The notes beneath the pieces were generated by a model, which saw only the letters and a program-made list of their open reading frames with translations, was not told the origin of the DNA and did not search any database. Below are positions 11,889 through 21,738 of a stretch of DNA of 64,000 nucleotides, piece after piece. The translations under genes were made by a program, and so were the position numbers. Each line of letters starts with the position of its first letter. Positions within the stretch are counted from its first letter, which is position 1. This DNA is from Cephalotus follicularis (taxonomy: Eukaryota > Streptophyta > Magnoliopsida > Oxalidales > Cephalotaceae), in NCBI GenBank assembly GCA_001972305.1, contig BDDD01002947.1:212116-276115 (forward strand), read 5' to 3'.

Positions 11889-13211
11889 TCAGGCAGCAGG
11901 AGGAGGGGCATCGGAATCGGATTCATCGCCCGAAGTCTCTTCGCAACGATCAATAGTCTTGGAATCGACAAGTTTTCGTTCCATTCTTTTGAGACGCCTC
12001 TTTACGACTTTTAGATCGTAGTAGATGGTGTCATCAACATTTTCGAAGTCGGAATGAAGTATTCCATGATCTTTCTCCAATCTACCGAGCCGCGTGTTGA
12101 CTTGCTCAAATTTATCTTCAAGCGAGGCTTGCATGGAAGCAAATTGAGAATGCATGAACTCCATCACCCTGTCATAATCAGTGGTGGATGAGGAGCTTTG
12201 AGCTTGAGGCTGAGCAGGTGCAGGTTCTTCATGTGCTTCCCAAGGAGGATTGTCTTCTTGCTCTTCCCTTGCAATCCTTTGCACTTGATCAATTTTGGGG
12301 CAATAAGTCCATATTCCTTCTTGCTTTTTCCACCCCATCCGATTCAAAGTACTCTTGTTGTACGTGTCTTCTTTCTTCAACTTTGTTGCGATCTCTCCTT
12401 CTAGTCGAATTTGACAATGTTGGAAGACTTTGGTAAGAATGGAGCCAAATGGTAGAACGGATTTCTTTTGTGAGAATGCTCTAACCATAGTCTTGAGAAT
12501 GAGGAGAGGAAAACAAAACTCAATTTTAGAAAGGATGCACCACGTGAGAAAAACTTGCATCCGGGACAATTTTACATACCCTCCACCGGTGGGTAGAATT
12601 TGATATACAATAAGATGGTGGAGTAGCCTATGGTCCACTGATAATCTATTGGTGGTCAGTGCCATATTGGGATGAACATTTGGATCATTTGGGTACAAAA
12701 TTGACAAAATTTGGTTAGGGTGAAAACCCTCAACCTCCGGCCATTTTTTGTGTTCAAAAACATATAAACCGGTGTGTGGAATGTGTAAAATAGATGCTAG
12801 AATCCTAGCATCTAGATAAATCCTTTGCCCTTTAACAGAAGAAGAGAAGGCAAATTCCTCATTTTGGCTAGAAACCATCTGAAGGTTAGAATAAAATTCC
12901 TTGACCAATTTGATATAAAAAGGGTCAGAAATTTGAACAAGAGGAATGAGATGGAGGTCCTCTAACCAAGAAACAAACGAAAACTCGGAAGAACAGAAAT
13001 CCAAGTCGATATTTCTGCCTCCCATGACTCTTTTGTCAACAAAAGCAAAATTTCTCAAAGGAACAGGGACTTGCTCTTCGGATTCGGAATCCGATTGGAG
13101 AGCAGGGTCGGGAGAAGGCTCTCTAATCTCAAGCCTCTGCTTTTTAGCAGATTTCGGAGGCTGAGAGGATGAAGCACCCTTCTTTTTGGCACCCTGTTTT
13201 GATCTAACCAT
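11889..13211 (-). CDS. Sirevirus ORF3, envelope-position protein of unknown function (element C)
   Basis: An uninterrupted frame of 440 codons lying after pol and before the 3' LTR, where Sireviruses carry an env-like or extra ORF. I chose the Met at 13211 (MVRSKQG) because the H copy starts at the equivalent place (MPRTKRT); 16 more codons are open upstream. It has a basic, Lys/Ser-rich N-terminus that could be a nuclear signal, an acidic Ser/Glu stretch near residues 40-50, and a conserved globular region (residues about 55-280) resembling the putative plant transposon protein domain. An acidic linker and a coiled coil near residues 345-415 follow, then an acidic tail. I see no signal peptide or clear membrane span, so a true envelope role is doubtful. 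It is intact although the element's pol is deleted. Confidence 0.8.
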   Translation of the reverse strand: MVRSKQGAKKKGASSSQPPKSAKKQRLEIREPSPDPALQSDSESEEQVPVPLRNFAFVDKRVMGGRNIDLDFCSSEFSFVSWLEDLHLIPLVQISDPFYIKLVKEFYSNLQMVSSQNEEFAFSSSVKGQRIYLDARILASILHIPHTGLYVFEHKKWPEVEGFHPNQILSILYPNDPNVHPNMALTTNRLSVDHRLLHHLIVYQILPTGGGYVKLSRMQVFLTWCILSKIEFCFPLLILKTMVRAFSQKKSVLPFGSILTKVFQHCQIRLEGEIATKLKKEDTYNKSTLNRMGWKKQEGIWTYCPKIDQVQRIAREEQEDNPPWEAHEEPAPAQPQAQSSSSTTDYDRVMEFMHSQFASMQASLEDKFEQVNTRLGRLEKDHGILHSDFENVDDTIYYDLKVVKRRLKRMERKLVDSKTIDRCEETSGDESDSDAPPPAA

Positions 13212-13419
13212 TTTTACAAACAGTTGGAGTGCACAAGGAGAAGACACTGAGAATGACACAAACGGTTGGATTGGAGTAGATGAAAAAGGTTTTTGTAGAT
13301 GGAGAAGGAATCAGAGGATGTTTTACGACCAAATAGAACGATTTTTGACAGAAAAACAAAGAGAGTAGAAATTTTCAAAAACTCAGAAATGGGGGTAAGG
13401 TGAGAAATGAACATGAGGT

Positions 13420-13700
13420 CGACGATTTTATGAAGAAGTCGATTTCTGAGTAAAAGACGTCGACGTGATCTAAAAGAAGTCGACGCGTTCTTTAAATGAA
13501 CGGAAGAAATCGATATGGAAAACGATGCGTTTTGAAAAGCATCGACGTGTTTGAAAAGGAGTCGACGTGTTTCAAAGAGATCGATGTTTTTCAAAAAGGA
13601 TCGACGTGATTTTCATAAGTCATACATTTTGCAGAAAAGAAGTCGACGCGTTTTTGTAAAGCATAGAATTTCCAGAAAAGAAGTCGATGTTTTTGTAAAA
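13420..13700 (-). repeat. TCGA motif array just upstream of ORF3 in element C
   Basis: About ten motifs (gacgtcgacgtga, aagtcgacgcgtt, catcgacgtgttt, gatcgatgttttt and the like) fill the gap between the end of RNase H (13790) and the ORF3 start (13211). Spacing is about 15-30 bp. The motifs resemble those in the LTR but are more variable. The H element has a matching array at 57262-57475. Confidence 0.8.
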
Positions 13701-13789
13701 CAGAGCAGAAGAAACAAGCCAAAAACAGAACAATAACTAAAAATCAATCATCACATTCAATCAAACATATCATTCAAACATCATAAACA

Positions 13790-14320
13790 TCATTCAAGCT
13801 CACATAAACCTAATTCTCTTCTAAACTTAGAAAAGGAATTTTCATCTAAGGGTTTGGTAAAAATATCCGCCACTTGTTTTTCGGTGGGAATATACTCTAA
13901 AACAATGTCACCACATTCTATGTGTGCTCTTAAGAAATGGTATCTAATGTCAATGTGTTTTGTCCTAGAGTGATGGACTGGGTTCTTAGCAAGGCAAATA
14001 CTACTAGTGTTATCACATTTGATAGATACATCCTTAACATATATACCATAATCAATCAATTGTTGCTTTTGCCAAAGAATTTGAGCACAACAACTACCTA
14101 CAGCAATATACTCAGCTTCGGTGGTAGATAAAGCTACTGAATTTTGCTTCTTACTAAAGAGCCGGTTCCAACTATTTGTCCTTTTGTATTGTCTCCAAAG
14201 GTTACGTTTCCTCCATCTTTAGGTTTCCAAGTTATGAATAGGCGTTTATTATCCGTCATGTGTTTGGAACATCCACTATCGAGGTACCAACGATTTTTCT
14301 TTGGTGACACCTACAAAACA
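13790..14320 (-). pseudogene. Protease remnant fused to RNase H end (element C)
   Basis: On the minus strand, a copia protease start (YLDSGCSKHMT, near 14285) runs about 50 residues and then passes directly, near 14162, into the last part of copia RNase H (ALSTTEAEYIA, then KTKHIDIRYHFLR, ending CELE at 13790). Integrase and nearly all of reverse transcriptase are therefore deleted. The joint is in a short GC-poor stretch with weak similarity on both sides. The fused piece is too short to be a working enzyme. Confidence 0.85.
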
Positions 14321-15640
14321 AGAAAATTTATATTGAAGACTTTGGTACCCAATTTGCTTTGGGTCCGGGGGGGTTAGTAAAAAATGTTCCTTTAGGAACC
14401 CATATAGTTCTTACTTTCAACAATTTATTTTTCAATAACAAATTTCTTTTGTGCATGTCATTTTTCTTGCGATAGCAAGTGTGTGTAGTGTGGCCATGTT
14501 TATTGCAATAATTACAAGTCATGTTAGATGAGATCTTTTGATTATCCTTCTTTTCAAGGTATTTTTGAAAATGTTTAACATTATTCATCTCATCAAATCC
14601 TAGGCCATCCTTGTTGAAAACACATCTTTGAAGACCTAATAGTTTATCAAGTTTCTCACTACTATTTGAAAATTTTGAAAAAGTCTTTTTGAGGGCATCA
14701 ATTTCAACTTTTAAAGTCTCATTTTCTTTTTCTAAGGAAGTGATCTTATCATCTAAGGACTTACTAGATAGACATTCTAACTCATGTTTTAGACTAACAT
14801 TTTCTCTATTAATAGATTTAATGGTCTTTTTAAGAGAAGAGTTTTCTAAGCTAAATTTCTCAAGAAGTTCAAGGAGTTCACTTACCTCATTCTCATCTTC
14901 ATCTTCATCTTCATCTTGATCACTATCGTTGATTTCCATTAATGCTATTTGTGCTACTTCTTGGTCTTCTTCTTCTTCGGAACTTGATCCATCACTATCC
15001 GACCAAGTAGCAAGCATAGCTTTCTTCTTCTTGATAGTGTCCCTTGCTTTCTTCAATCTTGGACATTCACTTTTGTAATGTCCGGGTCTATTACATTCGA
15101 AGCAAACTATTTCTTCCTTCTTTGTTTCGGATTTTGATGGGAATGTCTTCTTGAAATGTTTGTTCCCAAACTTTTTCTTTGCTAGATACTTCTAGAATCT
15201 TCTTGTGATTAAAGCCATTTAATCGTCGCTTTCTTCTTCACTTAGTCCGGTGTAGAGGACTTGAATGCAATGACTTTCTTCTTCTTTTTATCTTGTTCTT
15301 CATCATCCTCATGATTTTTGATGGTCATTTCGTGTGTCATGAGTGACCCAAGAAGTTCTTCAAGCGGCAAGGTGTTGAGGTCTTTAGCTTCCTCTATAGC
15401 CGTAACCTTAGGCATCCAACTATTCGGTAGACACCTAAGTATCTTTCTCACCATTTCACTATTAGTGTAGCATTTATTCAAAGATTGTAAGGCATTAATA
15501 ATATTTGTAAATCTAACAAACATACCGGAAATGTTTTCGTTTTCCTTCATAGAGAACATTTCGTATTCTCTTACAAGCATATTTATTTTTGCATCATTGA
15601 CTTGGTTGGTACCTTCATAGGTAACCTCTAACTTTTAAGG
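14320..15640 (-). pseudogene. Gag remnant of Sirevirus C
   Basis: From 15640 down: a copia gag segment of the UBN2 type (INMLVREYEMFSM, SLMTHEM), a Lys-rich stretch, a stop and frame change near 15190-15240, a CCHC knuckle (CFECNRPGHYKSEC, about 15070-15115), an acidic and Ser-rich stretch (near 14900-15000), a long coiled coil (about 14650-14880) and a second CCHC (CNYCNKHGHTTHTC, near 14480-14525). Two knuckles with a coiled coil between them fit Sirevirus gag. The N-terminus is replaced by a gypsy LTR scrap at 15640. Confidence 0.82.
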
Positions 15641-15906
15641 TTGTTATTTTACTGTTATCTTGTACTGGAATGTAATGAACGAATCATGCCTCGTTTATGA
15701 TGTTTCCTTATGTTAAGGATAATTTGACTTGTAACCGCACGTAGTATGGGATGCGTGCGAAGACTTGTATTTTATATATTCTGGCTTATTGACTGCTTCC
15801 GCATACTGTTTATGAACTGTTAAATGAAATGCTGGAATGTATGTTTAATACTGATATCGCCATATATGCTCGTCTAAATATGGCACTGAAATAACGGGGT
15901 GTGACA
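15640..15906 (+). repeat. Gypsy LTR 3'-end scrap inside element C
   Basis: About 267 bp ending cggggtgtgaca, with the features of a gypsy LTR 3' end: a tagtatgggatgcgtg phrase and tgcttccgcat. It is in plus orientation and replaces part of C's 5' LTR, its primer site and the gag start. No matching 5' portion is present, so it is a fragment, not a solo LTR. Confidence 0.75.
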
Positions 15907-16495
15907 ACTAGCCATTCCAGGTTTCCCTGGTCTTGTTCATTTAAAAATACGTCGATGTCTTTTTAAAGGCGTCGATGTCATTTCTGGGAAATCCCCAGGT
16001 ATTGAAACTTTGAACATCACATTGACTTCATCTGTGGGAGTCGATGTATTTTCTGGGAAATGCAGGTAGCTCTAGAAAGGCGTCGATGTCCATGGAAAGG
16101 CGTCGATGTCTTTCGTACGGACGTCGATGTCTTTACTGATAAGCATCAATTTCATCACTCGAAATTGTCCTGTAACTTTGGCACCTAAAGACGTCGATGT
16201 CTTTCATATAGGGATCGACTTCTTTCGTACGGACGTCGATGTCTTTGCCTTTAGAAGTCGATGTCTTCTTGTGAATTTGACCTGTAACTTCTGGCATGAA
16301 AGGCGTCGATGTCTTCTTGAAAGGGATCGATGTCTTTCTGTACGGACGTCGATGTTATTCCTTGAAAGTCGATGTCTTCTTCTGCAGATGGTATTTTGCT
16401 TTGATATTGAACTTGTAATTTCTTGCACATCAAGTAGATTTGTCAAATGCAAATATGTTATCATCAAAACAAGGATTGAGACTAAATCGTCAACA
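15907..16495 (-). repeat. 5' LTR remnant of Sirevirus C
   Basis: Matches 10683-11254 closely, including the GACGTCGATGTC motifs. On the minus strand it starts TGTTGACGATTTAGTC at 16495. Its distal end and the primer site are lost at 15906. Confidence 0.88.
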
Positions 16496-16500
16496 TTATG

Positions 16501-16760
16501 AATCTCTCTAAGTCTCTCCCAAAAGAATTCTCGTCTTCGCAGGCATGCTGAGCAGGAGCTCTATATCGGGGTTGAGCCTGAGCATGGTTCCGGCGCAACT
16601 CCTCTGCAAGAACCGCATTAACAGCCACCTGTTGCTGAAAATAATCCGTGATACGAGCCATCGGATCCCTCTCATCATTTCCTTGTTGGGGAACATTTGC
16701 TGCTTGAGGATTATTCTCCTCAACCACTCTTGGCCTTCCGCGCCTTCTCCTTCCGTCCAT
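16501..16760 (-). pseudogene. Gag N-terminus of element B
   Basis: Starts MDGRRRRGRPR at 16760, closely matching the gag start of D (32177). It runs to the point where Sirevirus C was inserted and continues at 9977. A T-rich acceptor-like ...gtatag ends at 16770, nine bases before the ATG. Confidence 0.85.
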
Positions 16761-16769
16761 AATTGGTTC

Positions 16770-18708
16770 CTATACAAAATGATGTCATTAGTAATCATCT
16801 CAAGGAAGCAATTCATTTATTATCAAGGAATATATTTTCTTGGACAAATTCCTTTTCTATTCATTTAATTGCCAAGTTAATCATATATGTAATATGCTCA
16901 TTTACCACTAGTGTAGTATCAATCAATTGGTTGCCAAGGATAGTATCCTAGCGATAGCTTATAAAGGAATATAAGCTCTGATACCACTGTTGTCACACCC
17001 CGTTCCCCAAATTGTACAACAATTAGGCTGTAATAGCAATCAACATATAATAATCCAGCTTATACGAATTTACAAATAATCTAAAACTTTTCAATTACGG
17101 AAGCATCATGTAAATAAGCAAAATATAAATACGCATCGTGCATCCTATACTACACGATGCTAACAGTTCAATAACATTTCCCAAACATTGTTGATCGCCT
17201 ATAAAACGGAGCATGATTACAAGTACATAATAGAGACAATACGATATCCATCAATACATGACAAATATATTATCCCACGTCACGAGAATCCAAATACAAT
17301 AATCATTGTTCATTATTCCAGTACATAAAATAAGAGAAACAACTCAGTCTTCTCCTTAAGTCTCCTTGCGTGCTCCAAATCAAATCCCACTCCATCAATC
17401 TATTACAGTAGGGGGTTAGCCTTTGTCCTCACTCAGCTAAGTAGAAAAGTTCATAAATACAGTTCGAGGTCAATGGTAATGCGTATCATGAATGAATACA
17501 TAGTGATGTAGTACAGTATATATATCACAGTATATATATATATCACAGTAATACATATATAAATATATATATGTATGTTCATAGTACAAGTATAACCCTA
17601 TAAGGTTACATCAACACAGGCAGTAAATATGTCCCAAAAGGAACCAGACAAACAAGACGTTACGACCGTCACCACCTCCTGGCCCCAATGTCATACACTC
17701 TTACCTCATCTCCGTTTGTGAACGGTTTGAAACAAGTCCTCCGTACAGGTTACTTAGCATGGAGGCTAAACAATCAACAGGTTTATAATTACTTGATCAA
17801 AATATATTTATTTAAAATATATTACTCTGTTCCATGTTGTTATAAGTTATAGTAGTTAAAACAATTCATTTGATTGTATAGCCAATCTTTTAAACAGTTC
17901 TCAATCTTTGAAAAATACTTTCCCCAGTCATTTTGAAAATATATATATTTGGCAAATATACATTTTCGTACAGTAATGATTTATAATCATGCAAGCTTTT
18001 CCAAAATGGTTAACACTTTTAGAATCAACCACAATTCAATTCACAGGTCAGTAACAGTTCAAATGCAAGGCAAACATATGCTCAGAATGCACCTAGGATC
18101 GTTGGTATTAAACCTAGGTCTATCACCTTCTCTATAGGTCGATTTCCTGCTGTAACAGTCGGCTATTTTCCATAACAGTCAGCTGTTCCCTTGAGTTAGT
18201 CGACTATATTCCTCAACAGTCGACTAATCTGGCACGAGCAACAAGCGGTCAGCTGTTTTGGGAAAGAATTACATACACAGTCGACTGTTCTTCCTTAACA
18301 GTCGGCTGTTTAATTGAGTAGTTGACTATTTTACTTCAATAGTCGGCTGTTCTGCAAAAAACAGTAGCATGCAAATTACTCTAATCCATTCAATAGGTAA
18401 TTGCAAACCATTCTAACATATTCGTACTATAGAATGTCACCAGTAGTCACCTTATAGTCCACAAACATAACTTAGTTCATGCATTATTCTCCGTTTTATC
18501 ATAATTCAATGAAATTCCAACCATGGTAATGCATGAAAACCAACTCATTCCCAATTCAAAACTCAATACACATAGCATGTTAATCAATTAACGGTAAGCA
18601 TGACTTTTAGCCAGGTATTTATAGTCCATTAACCAGGCATTTCATCAATGATTAACATTACTATTTAACCCGAAATTTCACATATAATCTTTCCAAAATT
18701 TCCCCTAC
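16770..18708 (-). promoter_or_regulatory. Putative leader intron of element B
   Basis: Donor AG|GTAGGG in the LTR (GT at 18707-18708) and acceptor TTTTGTATAG (AG at 16770-16771), nine bases before the gag ATG. Removal would take out 1,939 nt, including the palindrome array, the LTR end and the primer site. Inferred from conservation with D and F; no transcript evidence. Confidence 0.55.
16975..16986 (-). other. Primer binding site of element B
   Basis: Minus strand TGGTATCAGAGC, complementary to the 3' end of initiator tRNA-Met, four bases inside the 5' LTR end. Confidence 0.9.
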
Positions 18709-19437
18709 CTTGAATTCCAAGTTAGGAATTGCAATCCACTTCTTTAAGTCCACGAAAATAGTGTTGTTGAGCTCCCCAGTAAGTCCTACCAGGTCAAGTA
18801 GCTCAAATTCGTCACCTCCATGCTTTCATCTTTGGTTTAATAGCTGGGCAATATCCCTCTTCCTCCTTTCTTCTCTCAATTTCTCACTGTTTTTCCTCTT
18901 TCTTCAGATGCTGGGTGAGAGATATGAAGGGAGATCATTTTTATCCTGGCTATTTCTCCCTCCTTCCTCCTCAGCCCCTTTCTCTTGACACTAAATGCCA
19001 TTATTTTCCCCCAACATTTTCATGCACACACATGTCTCTTTCTTTCGCTCATTTGGCCTGAATGTCACAGAAGTGTCACATTCCTCTTCCCTTTTGGCAG
19101 CATGAAGCACAGATGGCACACACTTTCTCTTTGCCAGTTGTTGCATGTGATCTCGTCACATGCAACAAAATAGAGCACAATCCAGCCGACTGTTCTTGCT
19201 GACAGTCGGCTGTCCTCTTGGCAGTTTGTTGCCAGGTGGCTCGATAGCCCACCAGTCGACTGGTTCCTTACGCCAGTCGGCTGCCTCAATGTAAATTTTA
19301 ACAATTACACTTATAATTACTTAAACTTGATTTAGAACTCAATCATATTAGCTAGGAATTCCTTTTTCTCATTAATTCAAGATAAAAGTACATCGATAAT
19401 TACAACAGTACATTTGATAGAATTTCTGGGCATTACA
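16991..19437 (-). repeat. 5' LTR of element B
   Basis: 2,447 bp, TGTAATGCCC to GTGTGACA on the minus strand. It holds CAGTCGACTG clusters near 19185-19285 and 18150-18350, a donor-like CAAG|GTAGGGG (GT at 18707-18708), the conserved GGCTAACCCC block (17407-17437) and a TA-rich microsatellite at about 17516-17575. Confidence 0.9.
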
Positions 19438-19985
19438 GGTTTACAATACTTGAATATTGGAGGACGTTTACAAATGCTTCATGGAAATGGTTTAAATACT
19501 AGTGGAGTAGGAAGATCTCAAGTGTCTACACTCAGGCTCTAAGTGTAAAAATCTAGAGAATGAATATTAAAATGGTTTGAGAAACGAGGAGAACTTGGAG
19601 AACTTCAAAACGAAAACTTTCAAAGAAACTTGGAGAAAATCACTTGCTTCTTGCTTGAATGAGGAGGCTCCTTTATATAAGCTTTGGAGAGTGGACTTTT
19701 GATGGAGAACTATGCTTCAATTTTGTCTTCTTTCTTTAATGGAGTTACTATGCTTGTCTTGTCTTCAAAGGCGATGAACAGTGAATGGCGGCTATGATGT
19801 TGACGTGTTTGCCGTGTGTCTTGAATTTTGTCTGTTTTTTTTCTCGTAACTGAATGGTTCAAAGTAACTTGTAATAATTTTGAAGTGACATGTAACTGGT
19901 TGGTAATTGGTTCATAACAGAATAATGTCTTGAGTGGTTGAACAGTGAATGGGGGCTATTTGGAATGTTTGTCGTATCTCCATTT
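19438..19985 (-). promoter_or_regulatory. Pararetrovirus promoter and leader region, copy 1
   Basis: Non-coding. The minus strand has TTATATAAA at 19672-19680 followed by GGAGCCTCCTCATTC, the same arrangement as copy 2 (39706-39714). This matches the TATA box and transcript start region of caulimovirid genomic promoters. Confidence 0.7.
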
Positions 19986-21360
19986 CCTCTGTCTACCATC
20001 TTCTCTTCAATCTTTTGTTTCTTTTGAAATAGTATGGCCACAAATTTTGGTCTTCTTTGTAGAGATTTGCATCTTGGGTGAGGTCTTCTTGGTAGAAACT
20101 TACTAATGGGAGAAAATTGGTTCGTATATTGAAAGGGATATCAGCACAATAATTTTTACAATAAATTTTTTGAATTTTATCCTCTGTTAGTAATTTGGAA
20201 TGATATGGAAGTTCATAATAGTCCCAATTGGATGCCATTGTTTTTGTTCTCCATTGACAAATTTTTATTTGGGGAGGGAGAGAACAATTCCATAAATCTA
20301 GTTTGAGGAGTTGAGGGGCTTTTTTAAATCCTTTGATATGTATCAGATGTTTGGCTGGTACAATTTCTTGAATGAATTCTGGTGGCATGGATTTAATCAT
20401 TGCTTGGATGACTGGATATCTTGTGGTCATTAGATTCCTGCCAACAAGCGATAATTTTCTACCAAATAAACTAAATTGGTTGTGATCAGTAAAAATTATT
20501 TGGTGGAGCATCCCGTGATCCATGATGAACTGAGGAGTAATTGTTTTGTTTTGAAAAATGTATTGTTTGGGTCATGATAAGTCCCAACAGGCTGTATAAA
20601 TGGTGTATGCCAAATGACAGGTGCAAGAATAGTGTATTGATGGTACGGATTGGCAAGTTTCTAGTATTTCCGGGCATTGAATGTGCATGTCGTGTGAAAG
20701 ATAGTACGAAAAATGGCTGGTGGAAATTTTCAGGAAATTTTTGGGGTTTGAAATAATGGTTTTAAGAAAGTTCAAAATTAGTTCAAAATTTTTGAAAAGG
20801 TTTTGGTTTCTTCTATATTGAATTTCTTCTACAATTTCATGGAGATTGTAATCTCTAAGTTTTTATAGAATGGAATTTGGAATAAAAAATGCTCTTGAAT
20901 CTCTTATTTCTATCTCAGTGGGAGATAGAATTTCTTCTCTCAAGTGTTTTTCTCTCAAATGTTTTTCCTCCATCTCAGTGAGAGGCAGAGTGTCTTCTTT
21001 TCTTGTAGTAATAAATTTCATTTCCTGCAAAACAAATGGGAAGATGGTTTTGCAAATAAAAAATTTTTGGAAAATGTTTTGCGTACAAATTAATTTGCTA
21101 TCAAGATCGAGTTTAGAAAATACAGTACATGAAGTTGGTAAATGGGTATTATTTGTAATAATGTCTAAATATGTTTTAGTACACAAAATAGATCTTTGAA
21201 TGGGCGTAACCAATAATTTTGTTTTTGACAATACTAAACCATTAGTTTGAACAATTGTATATAAATGTTTGGAATGTTGATCAATTGAATCTGAAAATAT
21301 TAATATATACACAATCGAAAATGATGAAAATGGTTTGAAAGTGTCATTCATAATTTTTTG
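19986..21360 (-). pseudogene. Pararetrovirus RT remnant and C-terminal region, copy 1
   Basis: Begins near 21360 in the palm of reverse transcriptase, but three residues of the catalytic YIDD region are deleted, leaving VYILIFS, so the metal-binding aspartates are gone. As in copy 2, RNase H is absent and the thumb passes into a low-complexity linker with repeated LSPTEI-like units. A region of unknown function then runs to about 19986, ending in a strongly basic tail. Several frame changes are present. It is non-functional. Confidence 0.78.
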
Positions 21361-21738
21361 AAATTCATTGAGGGCATTTTTTTAATTCGAATGATATAAC
21401 GTTTTTCTCATAATGGTCAAAAGGAGTAGTAAATGCAATCTTATTTTCTTTTGTTTTTATCAAATTTATTGAATTTTCTTTCAACATAGATAATGTTTTC
21501 AAAAGGTTAATTTCTTTTGTAACAGGTTTTTCATTGAAAGCGAATAAAAATTTTCTTTGAAATATTTTTATTATAATTCCTTCATTTTTTACTCTGAATG
21601 GTTGAATAACTTCTAAAAATGGTTGACCTAAGATCATTCCTATGTCTAAATCTTTAACTAAAATGAATGTTTGTTTGATGCAAATGCCATCATTACAAAT
21701 GTGGACATCTGGAATTTTGAATTTTACACTAAGGTTTT
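21361..21738 (-). pseudogene. Pararetrovirus protease remnant, copy 1
   Basis: The C-terminal half of an aspartic protease (ILGQPFLEVI near 21600-21635). The catalytic N-terminal part is cut off by element E at 21739. Downstream, about 500 bp of reverse transcriptase present in copy 2 (about 27830-28360) is missing. Confidence 0.75.

Larger units (their letters stand above)
9983..16495 (-). mobile_element. Sirevirus-like Ty1/copia element C, internally deleted
   Basis: Inserted in B's gag with TSD TTATG (9978-9982, 16496-16500). Minus-strand order: 5' LTR remnant (15907-16495), a foreign gypsy LTR scrap (15640-15906), gag (14320-15640), a protease remnant fused directly to the end of RNase H (13790-14320; integrase and RT missing), a TCGA-motif array, an extra ORF3 (11889-13211), repeated polypurine tracts and the 3' LTR (9983-11254). 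An extra ORF after pol, multiple polypurine tracts and palindromes in the LTR are all known of Sireviruses. Confidence 0.87.
4817..19437 (-). mobile_element. Gypsy element B, Tekay/Del-like chromovirus, interrupted
   Basis: On the minus strand: 5' LTR (16991-19437), primer site (16975-16986), gag N-terminus (16501-16760), then after the C insertion the rest of gag-pol (5680-9977), polypurine tract (5637-5651) and a partial 3' LTR (4817-5636). The two LTR segments look about 95 % identical by eye, so B is older than D. B is split twice: by A in its 3' LTR and by Sirevirus C in gag (TSD ttatg at 9978-9982 and 16496-16500). Confidence 0.88.
19438..21738 (-). mobile_element. Endogenous pararetrovirus copy 1 (Caulimoviridae, florendovirus-like), degraded
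   Basis: Integrated pararetrovirus sequence on the minus strand. In viral order: a protease part (down from 21738), a deleted reverse transcriptase, a long C-terminal region of unknown function, then a non-coding promoter region. It is bounded at 21739 by element E, which inserted into the protease region, and at 19437 by the LTR of B. It matches copy 2 (25290-39900) at roughly 75-85 % by eye. Genus placement is by general resemblance only. Confidence 0.8.

Noticed and set aside
17516..17575. TA-rich run as an origin or regulatory site
   Set aside because: It looks like an ordinary microsatellite in B's LTR.
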